A stretch of 64,000 nt of DNA from Aquibacillus rhizosphaerae (GTDB lineage: Bacteria > Bacillota > Bacilli > Bacillales > Amphibacillaceae): positions 1-64,000 of the forward strand of contig NZ_JASTZU010000048.1 in assembly GCF_030282825.1 (NCBI RefSeq), read 5' to 3'. The number at the start of each line of letters is the position of its first letter. Position 1 is the first letter of the stretch. Made by a program: the position numbers and the translations under genes. Shown here in pieces: positions 1-10,078 of the stretch. Under the pieces are notes generated by a model that saw nothing but the letters and a program-made list of their open reading frames with translations, did no database searches and had not been told where the DNA came from.

Positions 1-104
1 TTTTAATAGCCAAATTTTTTAAAATGAATTTATTCATTTTAGGGAGAGTACTTTTTTGCGCCAAAATTATTGAAAACCTCCATTTTCGTATAAAAGAACA
101 ACAC

Positions 105-254
105 ATTTTCTGCGTGCGATGCCATTTCGCTGGAGTTTTCCTTACACTGTGGGGTGTCGGAAGCTGCTCTTCCCCGAGGACAAATGTTTTCGGTGGGCCG
201 AGTAACCGCAGGCCCACGGAAAGCTATGGAAGCAATGCATCGCACGCAGAAAAT
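105..254. repeat. Structured intergenic repeat, copy 1
   Basis: A perfect 18-bp inverted repeat (105-122 and 237-254, core TGCGTGCGATGC) encloses about 114 bp. Inside it a second stem, GTGGGCC (193-199) with GGCCCAC (211-217), presents the loop GAGTAACCGCA. The same stem-loop recurs in the next repeat. No convincing gene is seen: the frame running through it has no ribosome binding site. It looks like one of the folded intergenic repeats that Bacillaceae genomes carry; I cannot assign a named family. Confidence 0.6.
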
Positions 255-374
255 TGGTCTGTATTTTCAAGGAGTGTCGCATTTTTCCTTCGCTCGGTGA
301 ATTTTTCTTTCGAGTGAAAATAGTCCAATAAATATAAATAACATCTATCTCTAGATTAAGAGAACTGTTAAAAG

Positions 375-585
375 TGAAGGCAGAATGCGCAGACTCCTCG
401 AAAATATAAATCGATTTTCATCGTGCGATGTGGATTCAAGTAGTTTTCCTTGTCCTACGGGAACAGCGAATGTTTTAGGGTGGGGCGAGTAACCGCAGTC
501 CCACGAGTTGAAGATCCACTCAGAAGCGATCTCCTTCTGAGTTAGCTGAAGCCGTGCCCGTGGAAAGGGGAGAATTCTGCCGGAA
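375..585. repeat. Structured intergenic repeat, copy 2 (diverged)
   Basis: Nested stems: GGCAGAAT (379-386) with ATTCTGCC (574-581), GTGGATTCAA (430-439) with a matching arm at 508-519, and GTGGG (480-484) with CCCAC (500-504). The innermost loop holds CGAGTAACCGCAG, shared with copy 1, and both copies contain AGTTTTCCTT on the left. The right part carries GCTGAAGCCGTGCCCG, a wording common in Bacillaceae intergenic repeats. The function, if any, is unknown. Confidence 0.5.
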
Positions 586-597
586 CGGAGTATAAAG

Positions 598-956
598 ACT
601 CCACCATCTTTGCCACCGAAAAGAGTTCAACAAAAGTTTAGAATACTTACTGCGGACTTTATATAAAAGGAAAACAACGACAATCTTTTATAAACAGAAG
701 TCGTTATGAATGTATAGAAAAAAGGATAGACTGAAGTAATAATGGAATAGGAATAGAAACTTTAAAAAAAGAACTATTCGATATGCTACTAAACATGGTA
801 GAATTAAGCCTATATGGATTAGTAAAAGTTGCTAATTATACTTAATTTTTGCTATTATCATAAGTATTGTTAGCACTCGAATAAGGTTAATTTTTTTCAT
901 TGTTTTTAATGAAACGAATAAAAAGGCAACGTATAAATATCCGGAGGTGGATTGTA
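598..956. other. Leader region before gatC, no gene seen
   Basis: AT-rich, with no supported coding frame. A lone TTAGCACTC at about 868-876 resembles half of a CIRCE operator but lacks the second arm. The gatCAB promoter must lie here, but I could not pick a convincing -35/-10 pair. Confidence 0.4.
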
Positions 957-1247
957 ATGTCAGAAATTTCTAGAGAACAAGTGAAACATGTGGCACATTT
1001 AGCACGATTAGCAATTACAGACGATGAAGTTGAAAAAATGACGAAACAATTAGGTGACATTATCACGTATGCAGAACTATTAAATGATCTAGATACGGAA
1101 AGTGTAGAACCTACTACGCATGTGTTAGACCTTAAGAATGTAATGCGTAAGGACGAACCTAAAAAATGGATTGAAAGAGAAGATGCACTTAAGAATGCAC
1201 CAGACTCACAAGATGGTCAGTTCCGTGTTCCATCGATACTAGAATAA
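957..1247 (+). CDS. gatC: Asp/Glu-tRNA amidotransferase subunit C
   Basis: GatC, 96 aa, is the small clamp subunit of the GatCAB complex, which converts Glu-tRNA(Gln) to Gln-tRNA(Gln) in bacteria lacking glutaminyl-tRNA synthetase. The chosen start ([20 protein letters not shown]) has the ribosome site CCGGAGGTGG about 6 bases upstream. A longer in-frame reading from 900 adds an unlikely basic leader. Typical features are the N-terminal helix and the run ending in MRKDEP that wraps between GatA and GatB. It is first of a tight gatC-gatA-gatB operon, 12 bp before gatA. Confidence 0.97.
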   Translation: MSEISREQVKHVAHLARLAITDDEVEKMTKQLGDIITYAELLNDLDTESVEPTTHVLDLKNVMRKDEPKKWIEREDALKNAPDSQDGQFRVPSILE

Positions 1248-1259
1248 GGAGGTAGAACG

Positions 1260-2729
1260 ATGTCACTTTTTGATTACACATTGAAGGAAATACAAGATAA
1301 ATTACATAAGAAAGAAATAACTGTTAGTGATTTAGTTTCTGAATCCTATAACAGAATTCAAGCAGTAGACGGGCAAGTAAATGCGTTTTTGACACTAAAT
1401 GAAGAAGCTGCTCGTGCAAAAGCAAAGCAGTTAGATGAGAAACTGGGTGGAGATGCGTCTGCCTTATTTGGTATTCCACTTGGGGTGAAAGATAATATTG
1501 TAACAAAAGGTCTAAGAACCACATGTGGAAGTCAGTTTTTAGATAACTTTAATGATCCATTATATGATGCGACAGTTGTTCAAAAACTAGAAGCACAAAA
1601 TACAGTTACAATTGGTAAACTAAATATGGATGAATTTGCAATGGGGTCATCTACTGAAAACTCAAGTTATGTCCCGACAAAAAACCCATGGAATACAGAC
1701 TACGTACCGGGTGGGTCTAGTGGTGGTTCAGCTGCAGCGGTTGCAGCAGGCGAAGTGTTTTTCTCGCTAGGATCTGATACAGGTGGTTCTATTCGTCAAC
1801 CAGCAGCATTTTGTGGTGTGGTTGGTTTAAAACCTACATATGGACTAGTATCTCGTTTTGGACTAGTTGCTTTTGCCTCATCTTTAGATCAGATTGGTCC
1901 ATTGACACGAACTGTTGAGGATAATGCACACCTATTACAAGCAATTGTAGGTCATGACAAAATGGACTCAACTTCAGCCAATATCGATATACCTAACTAT
2001 GCGGATGCAATGAAGCAGGATGTTAAAGGATTAAAAATTGCTGTACCAAAAGAATACTTACAAGAGGGTGTAGCACCAGAAGTAAGAGAAGCTGTACTGA
2101 GCGCACTTAAAGTTTATGAAAATATGGGAGCTACATGGGAAGAGGTTTCATTGCCTCACTCTCGTTATGCAGTGGCAGCCTATTATTTATTATCTTCTTC
2201 AGAGGCATCTGCAAACTTAGCAAGATTTGATGGTGTCCGCTACGGTGTCAGATCTGAAAAAGCAGAAAATATGTTAGATATGTATAAGCTATCTCGTAGT
2301 GAAGGCTTCGGTGATGAAGTAAAGCGTCGTATTATGCTTGGAACGTTTGCGTTAAGCTCGGGTTATTATGATGCTTATTATAAAAAAGCACAAAAAGTAC
2401 GTACATTAATTAAAAATGACTTTGATAAAGTGTTTGAAGATTACGATATTATAATCGGACCAACAACACCAACTCCAGCTTTCAAAATTGGAGAAAAAGT
2501 GGATGATCCATTAACAATGTATGCAAATGATATCTTAACTATTCCAGTAAACCTAGCTGGAGTGCCGGGAATGTCGATTCCATGTGGTCTCTCTAGTGAA
2601 GGCTTACCAATTGGATTACAAATCATCGGAAAACATTTTGATGAAAGCACAATCTATCGTACTGCTCATGCATTTGAGCAAGCAACAGACTTTCATAAAC
2701 AAAAAGCTAATTTAGGAGGTGACAGGTAA
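1260..2729 (+). CDS. gatA: Glu-tRNA(Gln) amidotransferase subunit A
   Basis: GatA, 489 aa, is the amidase subunit that releases ammonia from glutamine and channels it to GatB. The amidase-signature Ser-cisSer-Lys triad is visible: Lys77 (GVKDN), Ser153 in the [11 protein letters not shown] loop and Ser177 in [10 protein letters not shown]. The length is normal for the family. The ATG follows AAGGAGGTAGAACG. Its stop codon overlaps the gatB start by one base (TAATG), so translation is probably coupled. Confidence 0.98.
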   Translation: MSLFDYTLKEIQDKLHKKEITVSDLVSESYNRIQAVDGQVNAFLTLNEEAARAKAKQLDEKLGGDASALFGIPLGVKDNIVTKGLRTTCGSQFLDNFNDPLYDATVVQKLEAQNTVTIGKLNMDEFAMGSSTENSSYVPTKNPWNTDYVPGGSSGGSAAAVAAGEVFFSLGSDTGGSIRQPAAFCGVVGLKPTYGLVSRFGLVAFASSLDQIGPLTRTVEDNAHLLQAIVGHDKMDSTSANIDIPNYADAMKQDVKGLKIAVPKEYLQEGVAPEVREAVLSALKVYENMGATWEEVSLPHSRYAVAAYYLLSSSEASANLARFDGVRYGVRSEKAENMLDMYKLSRSEGFGDEVKRRIMLGTFALSSGYYDAYYKKAQKVRTLIKNDFDKVFEDYDIIIGPTTPTPAFKIGEKVDDPLTMYANDILTIPVNLAGVPGMSIPCGLSSEGLPIGLQIIGKHFDESTIYRTAHAFEQATDFHKQKANLGGDR

Positions 2730-4159
2730 TGAACTTTGAAACAATCATTGGTTTAGAAGTACACGTGGAATTGAAAACAAACTCTAAGATATTTAGTCCA
2801 AGTTTTAATGCCTTTGGTGCGGAGACAAATGCGAACGTCAATCCGATTGACTTAGGTTATCCTGGTGTATTACCTGTCCTAAATGAAGAAGCAGTAAACT
2901 TTGCGATGAAAGCTGCAATGGCACTAAATTGTGAAGTTGCTACAGATACGAAGTTTGATCGTAAGAACTATTTTTATCCTGATAATCCAAAAGCCTATCA
3001 AATTTCACAATTTGATAAACCGATTGGAGAAAATGGTTGGATTGAAATAGAGGTTAACGGGAAAAAGAAAAAGATTGGAATTACTCGCATTCATATGGAA
3101 GAGGATGCAGGTAAACTAACTCACAATAACGATGGCTATTCATTAGTAGATTATAATCGACAAGGTACACCGCTTGTTGAGATTGTTTCTGAACCAGATT
3201 TGCGTTCACCAGAAGAAGCATACGCTTATTTAGAAAAACTTAAAAATATTATTCAATATACTGGTGTTTCTGATTGTAAAATGGAAGAAGGCTCACTAAG
3301 ATGTGATGCCAATATTTCACTTCGCCCAATTGGACAAGAACAATTTGGTGTAAAAGCTGAGCTTAAAAACCTAAATTCTTTTTCCTTTGTTCAAAAAGGG
3401 CTAGAGTTTGAGGAAAAGCGTCAAGAGCAGGTGTTGTTAGCTGGTGGAGAAATTCTTCAGGAGACAAGACGTTACGATGAGCAAACAAAAGAAACACTAC
3501 TAATGCGTGTTAAAGAGGGATCGGATGATTATCGTTATTTCCCTGAACCGGATTTGGTACCACTATACATTGATGAAGCTTGGAAGGAACGAATTAGAGC
3601 AGAAATTCCAGAACTACCAGACGCTCGTAAACAAAGATATATAAATGAATTAGAATTGCCGGCATATGATGCAATGGTATTAACAAACAACAAAGAAATG
3701 TCTGATTTCTTTGAAGCAACGATTGGTCAAGGTGCTGAAGTGAAACAAGCATCTAACTGGTTGATGGGTGAAGTCTCTGCCTATATGAATAAACAACAAC
3801 TAGAATTTTCTGACTTAGCATTAACTCCAGAAGGTTTAGCCAAAATGATTAAACTTATTGAAGATGGAACGATTTCATCAAAAATGGCTAAGAAAGTATT
3901 TTCTGAACTTGTTGAAAAAGGTGGAGACCCTGAAAAAATTGTTAAAGAAAAAGGACTTGTTCAAATTTCTGATGAAGGACAATTAACTGAGATTATATCT
4001 GTAATTTTGGATAAAAACGAGCAATCGATTATTGACTTCAAAAATGGTAAAGATCGTGCGCTAGGCTTCCTTGTTGGACAAGTAATGAAAGAAACGAAAG
4101 GGCAAGCAAATCCACCTATGGTTAACAAGATTCTTTTAGAAGAGATGAATAAAAGGTAA
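2729..4159 (+). CDS. gatB: Asp/Glu-tRNA amidotransferase subunit B
   Basis: GatB, 476 aa, is the kinase/tRNA-binding subunit that phosphorylates the mischarged Glu and accepts ammonia from GatA. The GatB/PET112 signature [17 protein letters not shown] is near residues 145-161. The C-terminal part, from about residue 330, is the helical YqeY-like tRNA-binding tail. Its start lies in the last base of gatA, preceded by AGGAGGTGACAGG inside gatA. It is the last gene of the operon; a GC-rich hairpin follows. Confidence 0.98.
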   Translation: MNFETIIGLEVHVELKTNSKIFSPSFNAFGAETNANVNPIDLGYPGVLPVLNEEAVNFAMKAAMALNCEVATDTKFDRKNYFYPDNPKAYQISQFDKPIGENGWIEIEVNGKKKKIGITRIHMEEDAGKLTHNNDGYSLVDYNRQGTPLVEIVSEPDLRSPEEAYAYLEKLKNIIQYTGVSDCKMEEGSLRCDANISLRPIGQEQFGVKAELKNLNSFSFVQKGLEFEEKRQEQVLLAGGEILQETRRYDEQTKETLLMRVKEGSDDYRYFPEPDLVPLYIDEAWKERIRAEIPELPDARKQRYINELELPAYDAMVLTNNKEMSDFFEATIGQGAEVKQASNWLMGEVSAYMNKQQLEFSDLALTPEGLAKMIKLIEDGTISSKMAKKVFSELVEKGGDPEKIVKEKGLVQISDEGQLTEIISVILDKNEQSIIDFKNGKDRALGFLVGQVMKETKGQANPPMVNKILLEEMNKR

Positions 4160-4173
4160 TGTAATTTGCTTAG

Positions 4174-4199
4174 GGGGGCTGTTCACTTGAACAGTCCCC
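4174..4199 (+). terminator. Hairpin after gatB
   Basis: Twelve-base stem GGGGGCTGTTCA / TGAACAGTCCCC (one G-U pair) with a 2-base centre, 15 bases after the gatB stop. The following bases (ATTCAAATAAAT) are a poor U-tract, so termination may be partial. Confidence 0.55.
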
Positions 4200-4293
4200 A
4201 TTCAAATAAATATCTGGACTTTTCAAATTCTAACAAAACGACTATGATGTAGAATAGAATTGTTTAGCCTATGAAGAAGATAGGGGGAGACCT

Positions 4294-5211
4294 ATGAAAC
4301 GTGCCCGTATTATTTACAATCCAACTTCTGGACGAGAACTATTCAAAAAAGAATTGCCAAATGTCCTAGAACGTTTCGAAAAAGCTGGTTATGAGACATC
4401 GGTACATGCTACCACAGCTACTGGTGATGCAACAGAGGCTGCAAGAGTCGCCGTTGAAAGGGAGTTTGACGTTGTTGTCGCAGCTGGAGGCGATGGAACA
4501 ATCAATGAAGTGATTAATGGTATAGCCGAACGAGACAACCGTCCGAAGCTAGGGATTATTCCAGTAGGTACAACAAATGATTTTGCTCGTGCCATTTCAA
4601 TACCTAGAAATATTCATAAAGCAGTAGATATAATCTTAAGTGATAATATTAGAGCTCTAGATATCGGGAGAGTGAATGATCAATATTTTATGAACATTGC
4701 AGGTGGTGGAAAATTGACCGAGCTTTCTTATGAAGTGCCAAGTAAGCTGAAAACGGTACTCGGTCAATTAGCATACTATTTAAAAGGTATTGAGATGCTT
4801 CCATCGCTTCGCCCAACAAAAGTAAAAATAGAATATGATGGTGAGTTTTTTGAAGATGAAATCATGTTATTCCTTGTTGCAAATACAAACTCCGTAGGTG
4901 GTTTTGAAAAACTAGCGCCAGCCGCATCTATGGAAGACGGATTGTTTGATCTTTTAATCCTCAGAAAAGCGAACCTAGCAGAGTTTGTTCGGATTGCATC
5001 TCTTGCATTAAGAGGAGCACACTTAGAGGATGAACGTATTTTTTATACAAGGGCAAAACGAATTATCGTCCACACAGAAGAAAAAATGCAATTAAATGTC
5101 GATGGTGAATTTGGTGGGTTGCTACCAGGTGATTTTACTAATTTACGTCAACACATTGAATATTTTGTTCCTATTGAATTTGAAAAATATAACGAGAAAG
5201 AAGATAGCTAA
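4294..5211 (+). CDS. dgkB: Diacylglycerol kinase DgkB
   Basis: Soluble diacylglycerol kinase, 305 aa (B. subtilis DgkB is about the same length), which phosphorylates diacylglycerol released during lipoteichoic acid synthesis and returns it to the phospholipid cycle. The DAGK catalytic domain has the nucleotide motif GGDGTINEVINGIA near residues 66-79, then VGTTNDFARA. The C-terminal beta-sandwich includes the DGEFGG segment. The ATG follows AGGGGGAGACCT. The gatCAB-dgkB-rlmCD order is conserved in Bacillus. Confidence 0.96.
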   Translation: MKRARIIYNPTSGRELFKKELPNVLERFEKAGYETSVHATTATGDATEAARVAVEREFDVVVAAGGDGTINEVINGIAERDNRPKLGIIPVGTTNDFARAISIPRNIHKAVDIILSDNIRALDIGRVNDQYFMNIAGGGKLTELSYEVPSKLKTVLGQLAYYLKGIEMLPSLRPTKVKIEYDGEFFEDEIMLFLVANTNSVGGFEKLAPAASMEDGLFDLLILRKANLAEFVRIASLALRGAHLEDERIFYTRAKRIIVHTEEKMQLNVDGEFGGLLPGDFTNLRQHIEYFVPIEFEKYNEKEDS

Positions 5212-5237
5212 CAATGCTTCATCTTCTTTCTTTTCTT
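5196..5237 (+). terminator. Terminator overlapping the end of dgkB
   Basis: Stem GAAAGAAGAT (5196-5205) with ATCTTCTTTC (5221-5230), followed by TTTTCTT. The left arm lies within the last codons of dgkB. Confidence 0.75.
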
Positions 5238-5498
5238 ATTCAACGAAATGTAGCATTGTTATGTAATGCAAGTCATTTTTTTTGGTGTCGAATATATAAG
5301 TATTTCTAGATAAAATGATAGGTGCATCTAGATAATGAAAATATAATCGAATCATCATCGTATAAATCGCTAAATTCACACATATTTCCCGGGAAATTAG
5401 TTAAATAATAACAAGAAGTGAGTCGCATTCTTGGTGTTTTCCTTTCATCAACAATTATGATAAGCTTTTGACACAAGTGATATGAAGGACGGATGTTT

Positions 5499-6878
5499 AT
5501 GGTGAAACAAAAACCACCTGTAGAGAAGAATGAAACGATTGAACTTACATTTGAAGACATTACGCATGAAGGTGATGGGGTTGGCAAAGTGAATGGCTAC
5601 CCTTTATTTGTGCCGTTTGCACTTCCAGGTGAAAAAGCAAAGGTTAAAGTAATCAAAGTGAAAAAGAACTTTGGATTCGGTAAATTATTACATATTGACG
5701 AAGTAAGTCCTGAGCGTGTCGAACCGCCTTGCGATGTATATGTGCAATGCGGGGGATGTCAGCTCCAGCATATGAGCTATAACATGCAGCTAGAAATGAA
5801 ACAAAACCAAGTAAAAAACACGTTGCGGAAAATTGGGCATATTGAAGATATTCCTGTTCATCCTACCATAGGAATGGAAGATCCATGGCGTTATCGAAAC
5901 AAAGTTCAAATCCCTGTGGGTTATCGACATGGTGAGCTAATTACTGGCTTCTACCGAAAAAGAAGCCATGAAATTATTGAAGGAATGGATAGATGTGTCA
6001 TTACTGCAGAAATAAATGATCGTATGGTTGAAGCAGTCCGTCGCATGGCTGATCGCCTTGGTATTACAGCATATGATGAGAGAAGCTATAGGGGCGTTTT
6101 GCGTCATATTATGGTACGTACAGGACAAGCAACAGAAGAAACAATGATTGTAATTGTAACGAGAACGGAAGAACTTCCCCATCAAGAGGAGTTTGTGAAG
6201 GAATTACATGAAACATATCCGCAAATTAAATCAATTGTACAAAACGTAAATAAACAACAAACGAATGTCATTTTAGGTAGAAAGACAAAAGTATTGTGGG
6301 GAGAAGAGTATATCTACGATACGATTGGTGATATAAAATTTGCAATTTCAGCAAAATCTTTTTACCAAGTAAACCCTCCACAAACAAAGAAATTATATGA
6401 TAAGGCTCTTGAATATGCTAACTTATCAGGTGGAGAAACGGTAATCGACGCTTACTGCGGAATCGGAACAATTTCCTTGTTTTTAGCACAAAAGGCTAAG
6501 AAGGTATATGGTGTTGAGATTGTTCCAGAAGCAATTTTAGATGCAAAGCAAAACGCTAAGCTAAATAATATTGAAAATACAGAGTTCTATGTAGGTGAAG
6601 CTGAAAAAATAATGCCTTGGTGGACAGCTCAAGGATTAAAACCAGATGTGATTGTTGTTGATCCTCCACGAAAAGGTTGTGACGAGGCATTATTAGAGGC
6701 GATGATTACAATGAAGCCAAAACGTATTGTTTACGTATCCTGTAACCCGTCAACCTTAGCTCGAGATCTTCGAATTTTAGAAGATGGTGGCTATGAAACA
6801 AAACAAGTACAACCAGTCGACATGTTCCCACAAACAGGTCATGTGGAAGCCGTTGCTGAGATACATTTAAGGTTGTAA
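5499..6878 (+). CDS. rlmCD: 23S rRNA (uracil-C5)-methyltransferase RlmCD
   Basis: Member of the TrmA/RumA family, 459 aa from the chosen ATG, the same length as B. subtilis RlmCD (YefA). That enzyme makes m5U at positions 747 and 1939 of 23S rRNA. An N-terminal TRAM domain (about residues 8-65) is followed by the iron-sulfur cysteines in [11 protein letters not shown] plus a later DRC. The SAM domain has [12 protein letters not shown], the DPPRKGC motif, and [12 protein letters not shown] with the catalytic Cys. Another ATG lies 6 bases upstream, but GAAGGA is better spaced for the later start. It is monocistronic. Confidence 0.95.
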   Translation: MVKQKPPVEKNETIELTFEDITHEGDGVGKVNGYPLFVPFALPGEKAKVKVIKVKKNFGFGKLLHIDEVSPERVEPPCDVYVQCGGCQLQHMSYNMQLEMKQNQVKNTLRKIGHIEDIPVHPTIGMEDPWRYRNKVQIPVGYRHGELITGFYRKRSHEIIEGMDRCVITAEINDRMVEAVRRMADRLGITAYDERSYRGVLRHIMVRTGQATEETMIVIVTRTEELPHQEEFVKELHETYPQIKSIVQNVNKQQTNVILGRKTKVLWGEEYIYDTIGDIKFAISAKSFYQVNPPQTKKLYDKALEYANLSGGETVIDAYCGIGTISLFLAQKAKKVYGVEIVPEAILDAKQNAKLNNIENTEFYVGEAEKIMPWWTAQGLKPDVIVVDPPRKGCDEALLEAMITMKPKRIVYVSCNPSTLARDLRILEDGGYETKQVQPVDMFPQTGHVEAVAEIHLRL

Positions 6879-6895
6879 CCCAAAATTAACAACGA

Positions 6896-7115
6896 ATTAA
6901 TACTAATAATAACTTACGAAATCGACCAAAAGTGAGAATAAAAACTTGTGAATAGCATGATAACATTCTCGCAAACCTCAGCCGAATCCTATTCGAACAA
7001 GGCATGAGGCAAGGTCAGTCGTAAGTTATTATTTTTTTGTATTAATAGAAACGCGTGAAAAAAAATGAGAAAAGTGAGAGGAAAAGTATAAGAAATCGTA
7101 AGTTATTATTTTTAT
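6896..7115. repeat. Inverted-repeat element with extra arm copies
   Basis: Arms AATAATAACTTACGA (6905-6919) and TCGTAAGTTATTATT (7019-7033) are perfect inverted repeats, extended outward by ATTAATAC / GTATTAAT. Between them a nested hairpin is built from CCTCAGCC...GGCATGAGG with CGAAT/ATTCG inside. A further TCGTAAGTTATTATTTT lies at 7096-7112 and a weaker relative at about 7185-7200. It looks like a small non-coding mobile or structured element, about 150 bp, with partial duplications. Confidence 0.45.
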
Positions 7116-7454
7116 GGAGAAAAGAGGGGCAAGTGAGAATGTTGATGTGATGCGGGTTTGAGGGTGAGATGGGTAGGTGAGAGTAATAGGTTATTATTAT
7201 CGCTGAACGTCAGGCCCCGATTTAACAGTCAAGAAGAGTAAACTATCTCCAATAGGCTCTAACTAAAAAAATGATTGAAAGGCACCCGATTATACCTATA
7301 TTAGAAGATAAGATTGTAATAAAAAGAGCTAAGTGATAGAGATGGACGAAAATTACGGTTGAAAAATGAGAGAATTGTAAGGTAATTAATTCTGATGAGA
7401 TGGCCCATTTGAGTTGGTCGCATTTTTCAGAAAACGTAGGAAGGAATAGAGAAT
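7116..7454. other. Intergenic, purine-rich, no gene seen
   Basis: Rich in GTGAGA/GTGAGG runs, possibly decayed copies of the neighbouring repeat. No frame, RNA or promoter I can support. Confidence 0.3.
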
Positions 7455-7631
7455 ATGAGTGAGAGGAAACAAAATGAAAAATCTAAAAAGAAAACCACCC
7501 AAAAGCACGCTCGGAAAAAGTTAAAGGGGGATTCTCTTTTAAATATATTTTTTAAGCGAGTAGCCTCTTGCTTCGATCAAGCTACGTTAAGAAATTACGT
7601 GTTTAAATCACGGGGGATCTTATTTATATGA
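7455..7631 (+). CDS. Possible small basic protein (58 aa)
   Basis: An ATG preceded by AAGGAATAGAG opens a 58-codon frame beginning MSERKQNEKSKKKTTQKHAR, very lysine-rich at the N-terminus and ending RGILFI. I recognise no family. The frame could be chance in an otherwise eroded region; it is listed because the ribosome site and start are plausible. Confidence 0.25.
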   Translation: MSERKQNEKSKKKTTQKHARKKLKGDSLLNIFFKRVASCFDQATLRNYVFKSRGILFI

Positions 7632-7733
7632 TAGCATGTTGTTTGTTGTAAAGGGTTTCATTTTTTCTATTAGTAAAAAATGACTCTGTGGTACCTCTTA
7701 AACTACTAAGATATCGGAGAGAAAATCTGTTGT

Positions 7734-8050
7734 TTAGAATAATATGTTAATTAAACTTTCAATGCCCATTGCAATGAATGTAATAGCATAGAGAACTAAG
7801 AAAATTTGAGAAAGAATAACACTAATCTTTGCAAACAGATGGGTTTTATATTTCTTTCCAAGAATTACAGCCCAAATCAAAAATAAAATAGTGAACACAA
7901 CACTTGATAAATTAATATTAAAATAATCTAGGATAATATCTCCAATTGGCCCCTTTCTTTCAATACGACATTATAAAGTGATAAACCTATGAGAAATAAG
8001 AGTAATGATAGACTTCCCCATCCTAATGATTTCCGTTTTTTTTCTTTCAT
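7734..8050 (-). pseudogene. Frameshifted small membrane protein
   Basis: Reading leftward from an ATG at 8050 with a strong AGGAGG site, the frame encodes MKEKKRKSLGWGSL, then a hydrophobic helix, and stops early after KERGQLEILS. Adding one base in the C/G run near 7950 opens a second frame (PIGDIILDYFNINLSS ... GIESLINILF) that ends at 7734. The repaired product is about 105 aa with three predicted membrane segments. The 317-bp span is one base short of whole codons. I do not recognise the family. It is either a young pseudogene or a homopolymer sequencing error. Confidence 0.6.
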
Positions 8051-8418
8051 TTTAAACTACCTCCTTTTAATCTACTGAAGTACATAAGAAAACGCTTTTA
8101 TTTATTATGTTAGTATGTATAATACCATACCATATAACAGTTTTTTATATTAAAAAGGGAGGAATTTGGAATTAATTTTTTTGCAAAAGTTAGTATTATG
8201 GTGGTTACAACACTTTTCAAGGAATCAATCGTGAAAAAGGAAGCATCTTCTTAAACCTCAAGGAATCCTCTTTTCACCCTTCTACGGAGTGGTTTCAACA
8301 GGCTACCAAATAATAATTCTTAAAGCCGACCAGAATAGAAGGTCGTGTTTCTCTAATTCAGAAGAACAGAAGATCTGTAAAATATCGTAAATGCTGGTGG
8401 TTTACAAGTATTCCCTCG
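8051..8418. other. Intergenic, weak hairpin only
   Basis: A small hairpin CGACC/GGTCG (8327-8345), followed on the minus strand by a T-rich stretch, may end the minus-strand gene to its right. Otherwise AT-rich with no gene seen. Confidence 0.3.
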
Positions 8419-9330
8419 CTACGGGACAAATACTATCTTTTCTTCTTGTAATTCATCAGTCATTTTATTTTTCCACTGTACTAAAATATATATGTCTGCA
8501 ATGTCATTTATTCCTATTGTCTCTCCATTTGGGTTTGTCGGCGATTCACCTTCATGTAGCTGATAGAATGTCCCATATATTCCTATTTCTTTATCTTCAG
8601 TTAAATCTGTGGGAGTATCTTTGATAAGCTCTTCTTCTTTAAAAAGAATATCTGCATTTTCATTTGAAACCATATGAGCCTCAATTTTTAGATAGTCTAC
8701 TTTTCTTTCGGTTTCTGGAGAATTTGCTCCAAGGTTTCCATAAGAAATAGTCATAAAATAATCCGAGACGTATTCGACGGAGATGTTATTTATTTTCCAG
8801 TATTCACCTTCTTCTCTAGAAAAAATTCGTTTTATTTTATCTCTGTCGATTAAGAGTTCATTTGCATGGTAAAGGAGACCCTCTATTCTTCCTAATTCAG
8901 CTTGCTTTTGATTTTTACCAGAGATGGAATATGCCTTTCGTTCCACCTGTTGTATTTCATTTAGTATAACAGATTCTTTTAACGTCAGATTACTTAATTC
9001 ATCTAATTTCGCATTGTTTTCGATGCCAACAAATAGGTCATATGCATCTTGCTCCAATATATAAATAGAGTTGTCTAGCCACCTAGCAAATAACAATAAC
9101 CCCAAAATGGAAATTATAAAAATCACACCTATTTTTACTAGCGTATTCGAAATTGGTTGAGAATGATGCTGTATATACGGTATGACATGCTCTCCAAGTA
9201 TTCGTTTCACCACTTCATTCGTATCTACATCCATACAAGCCTTTGGTATAGTGAAACACTTACTATCACTTATGTATATAAAATAATAGGACTCATCCTC
9301 TATAACCTGATGTACATCAGTCCATTTCAT
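8419..9330 (-). CDS. YcxB-like C-terminal part with extracytoplasmic domain
   Basis: 303 aa. The first 50 residues (MKWTDVHQVIEDESYYFIYI ... CFTIPKACM) look like the C-terminal half of a YcxB-like domain, normally preceded by a two-helix membrane unit. Here that unit is encoded by the upstream frame, which ends in the ATGA overlap. A membrane helix follows (KIGVIFIISILGLLLFARWL, about residues 66-85), then about 215 mostly polar residues of unknown fold, probably outside the cell. One base added to the T run at about 9334-9339 would fuse both frames into one protein of about 425 aa. Alternatively two chains are made by coupled translation. Confidence 0.6.
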   Translation of the reverse strand: MKWTDVHQVIEDESYYFIYISDSKCFTIPKACMDVDTNEVVKRILGEHVIPYIQHHSQPISNTLVKIGVIFIISILGLLLFARWLDNSIYILEQDAYDLFVGIENNAKLDELSNLTLKESVILNEIQQVERKAYSISGKNQKQAELGRIEGLLYHANELLIDRDKIKRIFSREEGEYWKINNISVEYVSDYFMTISYGNLGANSPETERKVDYLKIEAHMVSNENADILFKEEELIKDTPTDLTEDKEIGIYGTFYQLHEGESPTNPNGETIGINDIADIYILVQWKNKMTDELQEEKIVFVP

Positions 9331-9689
9331 AAAAAAGTTTTTTCTTGAGTGGTAAACTCACATCCCCCTTTCTGAAATACAATCTTTTTGTTATGAAGGT
9401 TTTTAGGTTTGGAAATAAAACGTTTGTATTGGACATAGAAAAGAAGTTCTAGCAGAAGAGGACCAATGACAAACGCCCCAATAAAAGTGTAAAAAACTGG
9501 ATATGTGAGTGCGAAAGATACAGGAACTGAATCAGTTAATAAGAAAATTACTTGGACAAGATAGATTCCTAATGGCCAAAATAGAAATTGAACATAGGAA
9601 AGTCTAACTCTCAATTTTTCAGAAAAGATGCGAGAGTTTTTGGTAGTAGCCCAAATGTCTTTTGGTTGTAAATCGTATTGAATTTCCAT
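9327..9689 (-). CDS. YcxB-like N-terminal membrane part (split gene)
   Basis: 120 aa from the ATG at 9689 (MEIQYDLQPKDIW), which is better spaced from AGGTAGGT than the GTG nine bases earlier. It has two hydrophobic helices (LSYVQFLFWPLGIYLVQVIF and a second near residues 60-85) and ends KIVFQKGGCEFTTQEKTFL. YcxB-like proteins continue from this point into a WxDI...IPK segment, found here as the start of the next frame. The stop overlaps the next start by four bases. Confidence 0.55.
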   Translation of the reverse strand: MEIQYDLQPKDIWATTKNSRIFSEKLRVRLSYVQFLFWPLGIYLVQVIFLLTDSVPVSFALTYPVFYTFIGAFVIGPLLLELLFYVQYKRFISKPKNLHNKKIVFQKGGCEFTTQEKTFL

Positions 9690-9698
9690 AAATCGCAC

Positions 9699-10043
9699 CT
9701 ACCTTTCTCAAGAGATAGTGTTTTAAACTTATATAGACGAATATCTTTAGTGTAATGTTTCACTATTATAAGACGCCCTTTAATTAGACAATGTCGTTCG
9801 ATCTAAGAAGTCGATACAAAGATACTCTCTCTTCAGCAAGACACCGGTAAGAGAGAGAAGAATAGAACTAGAGTGAAAGTATTGTAACTACATTTTCAAT
9901 TGGCTAATTAATATTGATTAAAAAGTTTGGCTATAAAATGCAGCTCTTTACTACCTGTCAGCAGCTTGATTGCAGGTTTTTGTACGAAATTTCTTCTGCA
10001 ATACAGTGAGTTTCCTCACCCCATAGTCAGGGTGGTCCATATA
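9699..10043. other. Intergenic, no gene seen
   Basis: Contains a loose CTCTCTT/AAGAGAG inverted repeat near 9825-9857 without a clear role. Promoters for the minus-strand pair to the left are expected near 9700-9760 but are not obvious. Confidence 0.3.
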
Positions 10044-10075
10044 AAGAAAAAGCCCCGATAGATTATCGAGAGCTT
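10044..10075 (-). terminator. Terminator of the minus-strand lipoprotein gene
   Basis: On the minus strand: AAGCTCTCGATA, loop ATC, TATCGGGGCTT, then TTTCTTT. It starts 4 bases beyond the stop codon. Confidence 0.8.
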
Positions 10076-10078
10076 GTT

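Noticed and set aside
24..317. Open frame of 97 codons through the first structured repeat
   Set aside because: No ribosome site, no family, and the sequence is explained by the inverted repeat.
868..876. TTAGCACTC resembling a CIRCE heat-shock operator upstream of gatC
   Set aside because: The second arm GAGTGCTAA is absent at the required 9-bp spacing.
5286..5292. Exact Spo0A box TGTCGAA upstream of rlmCD
   Set aside because: A single 7-bp match in AT-rich DNA before a housekeeping gene; expected by chance.
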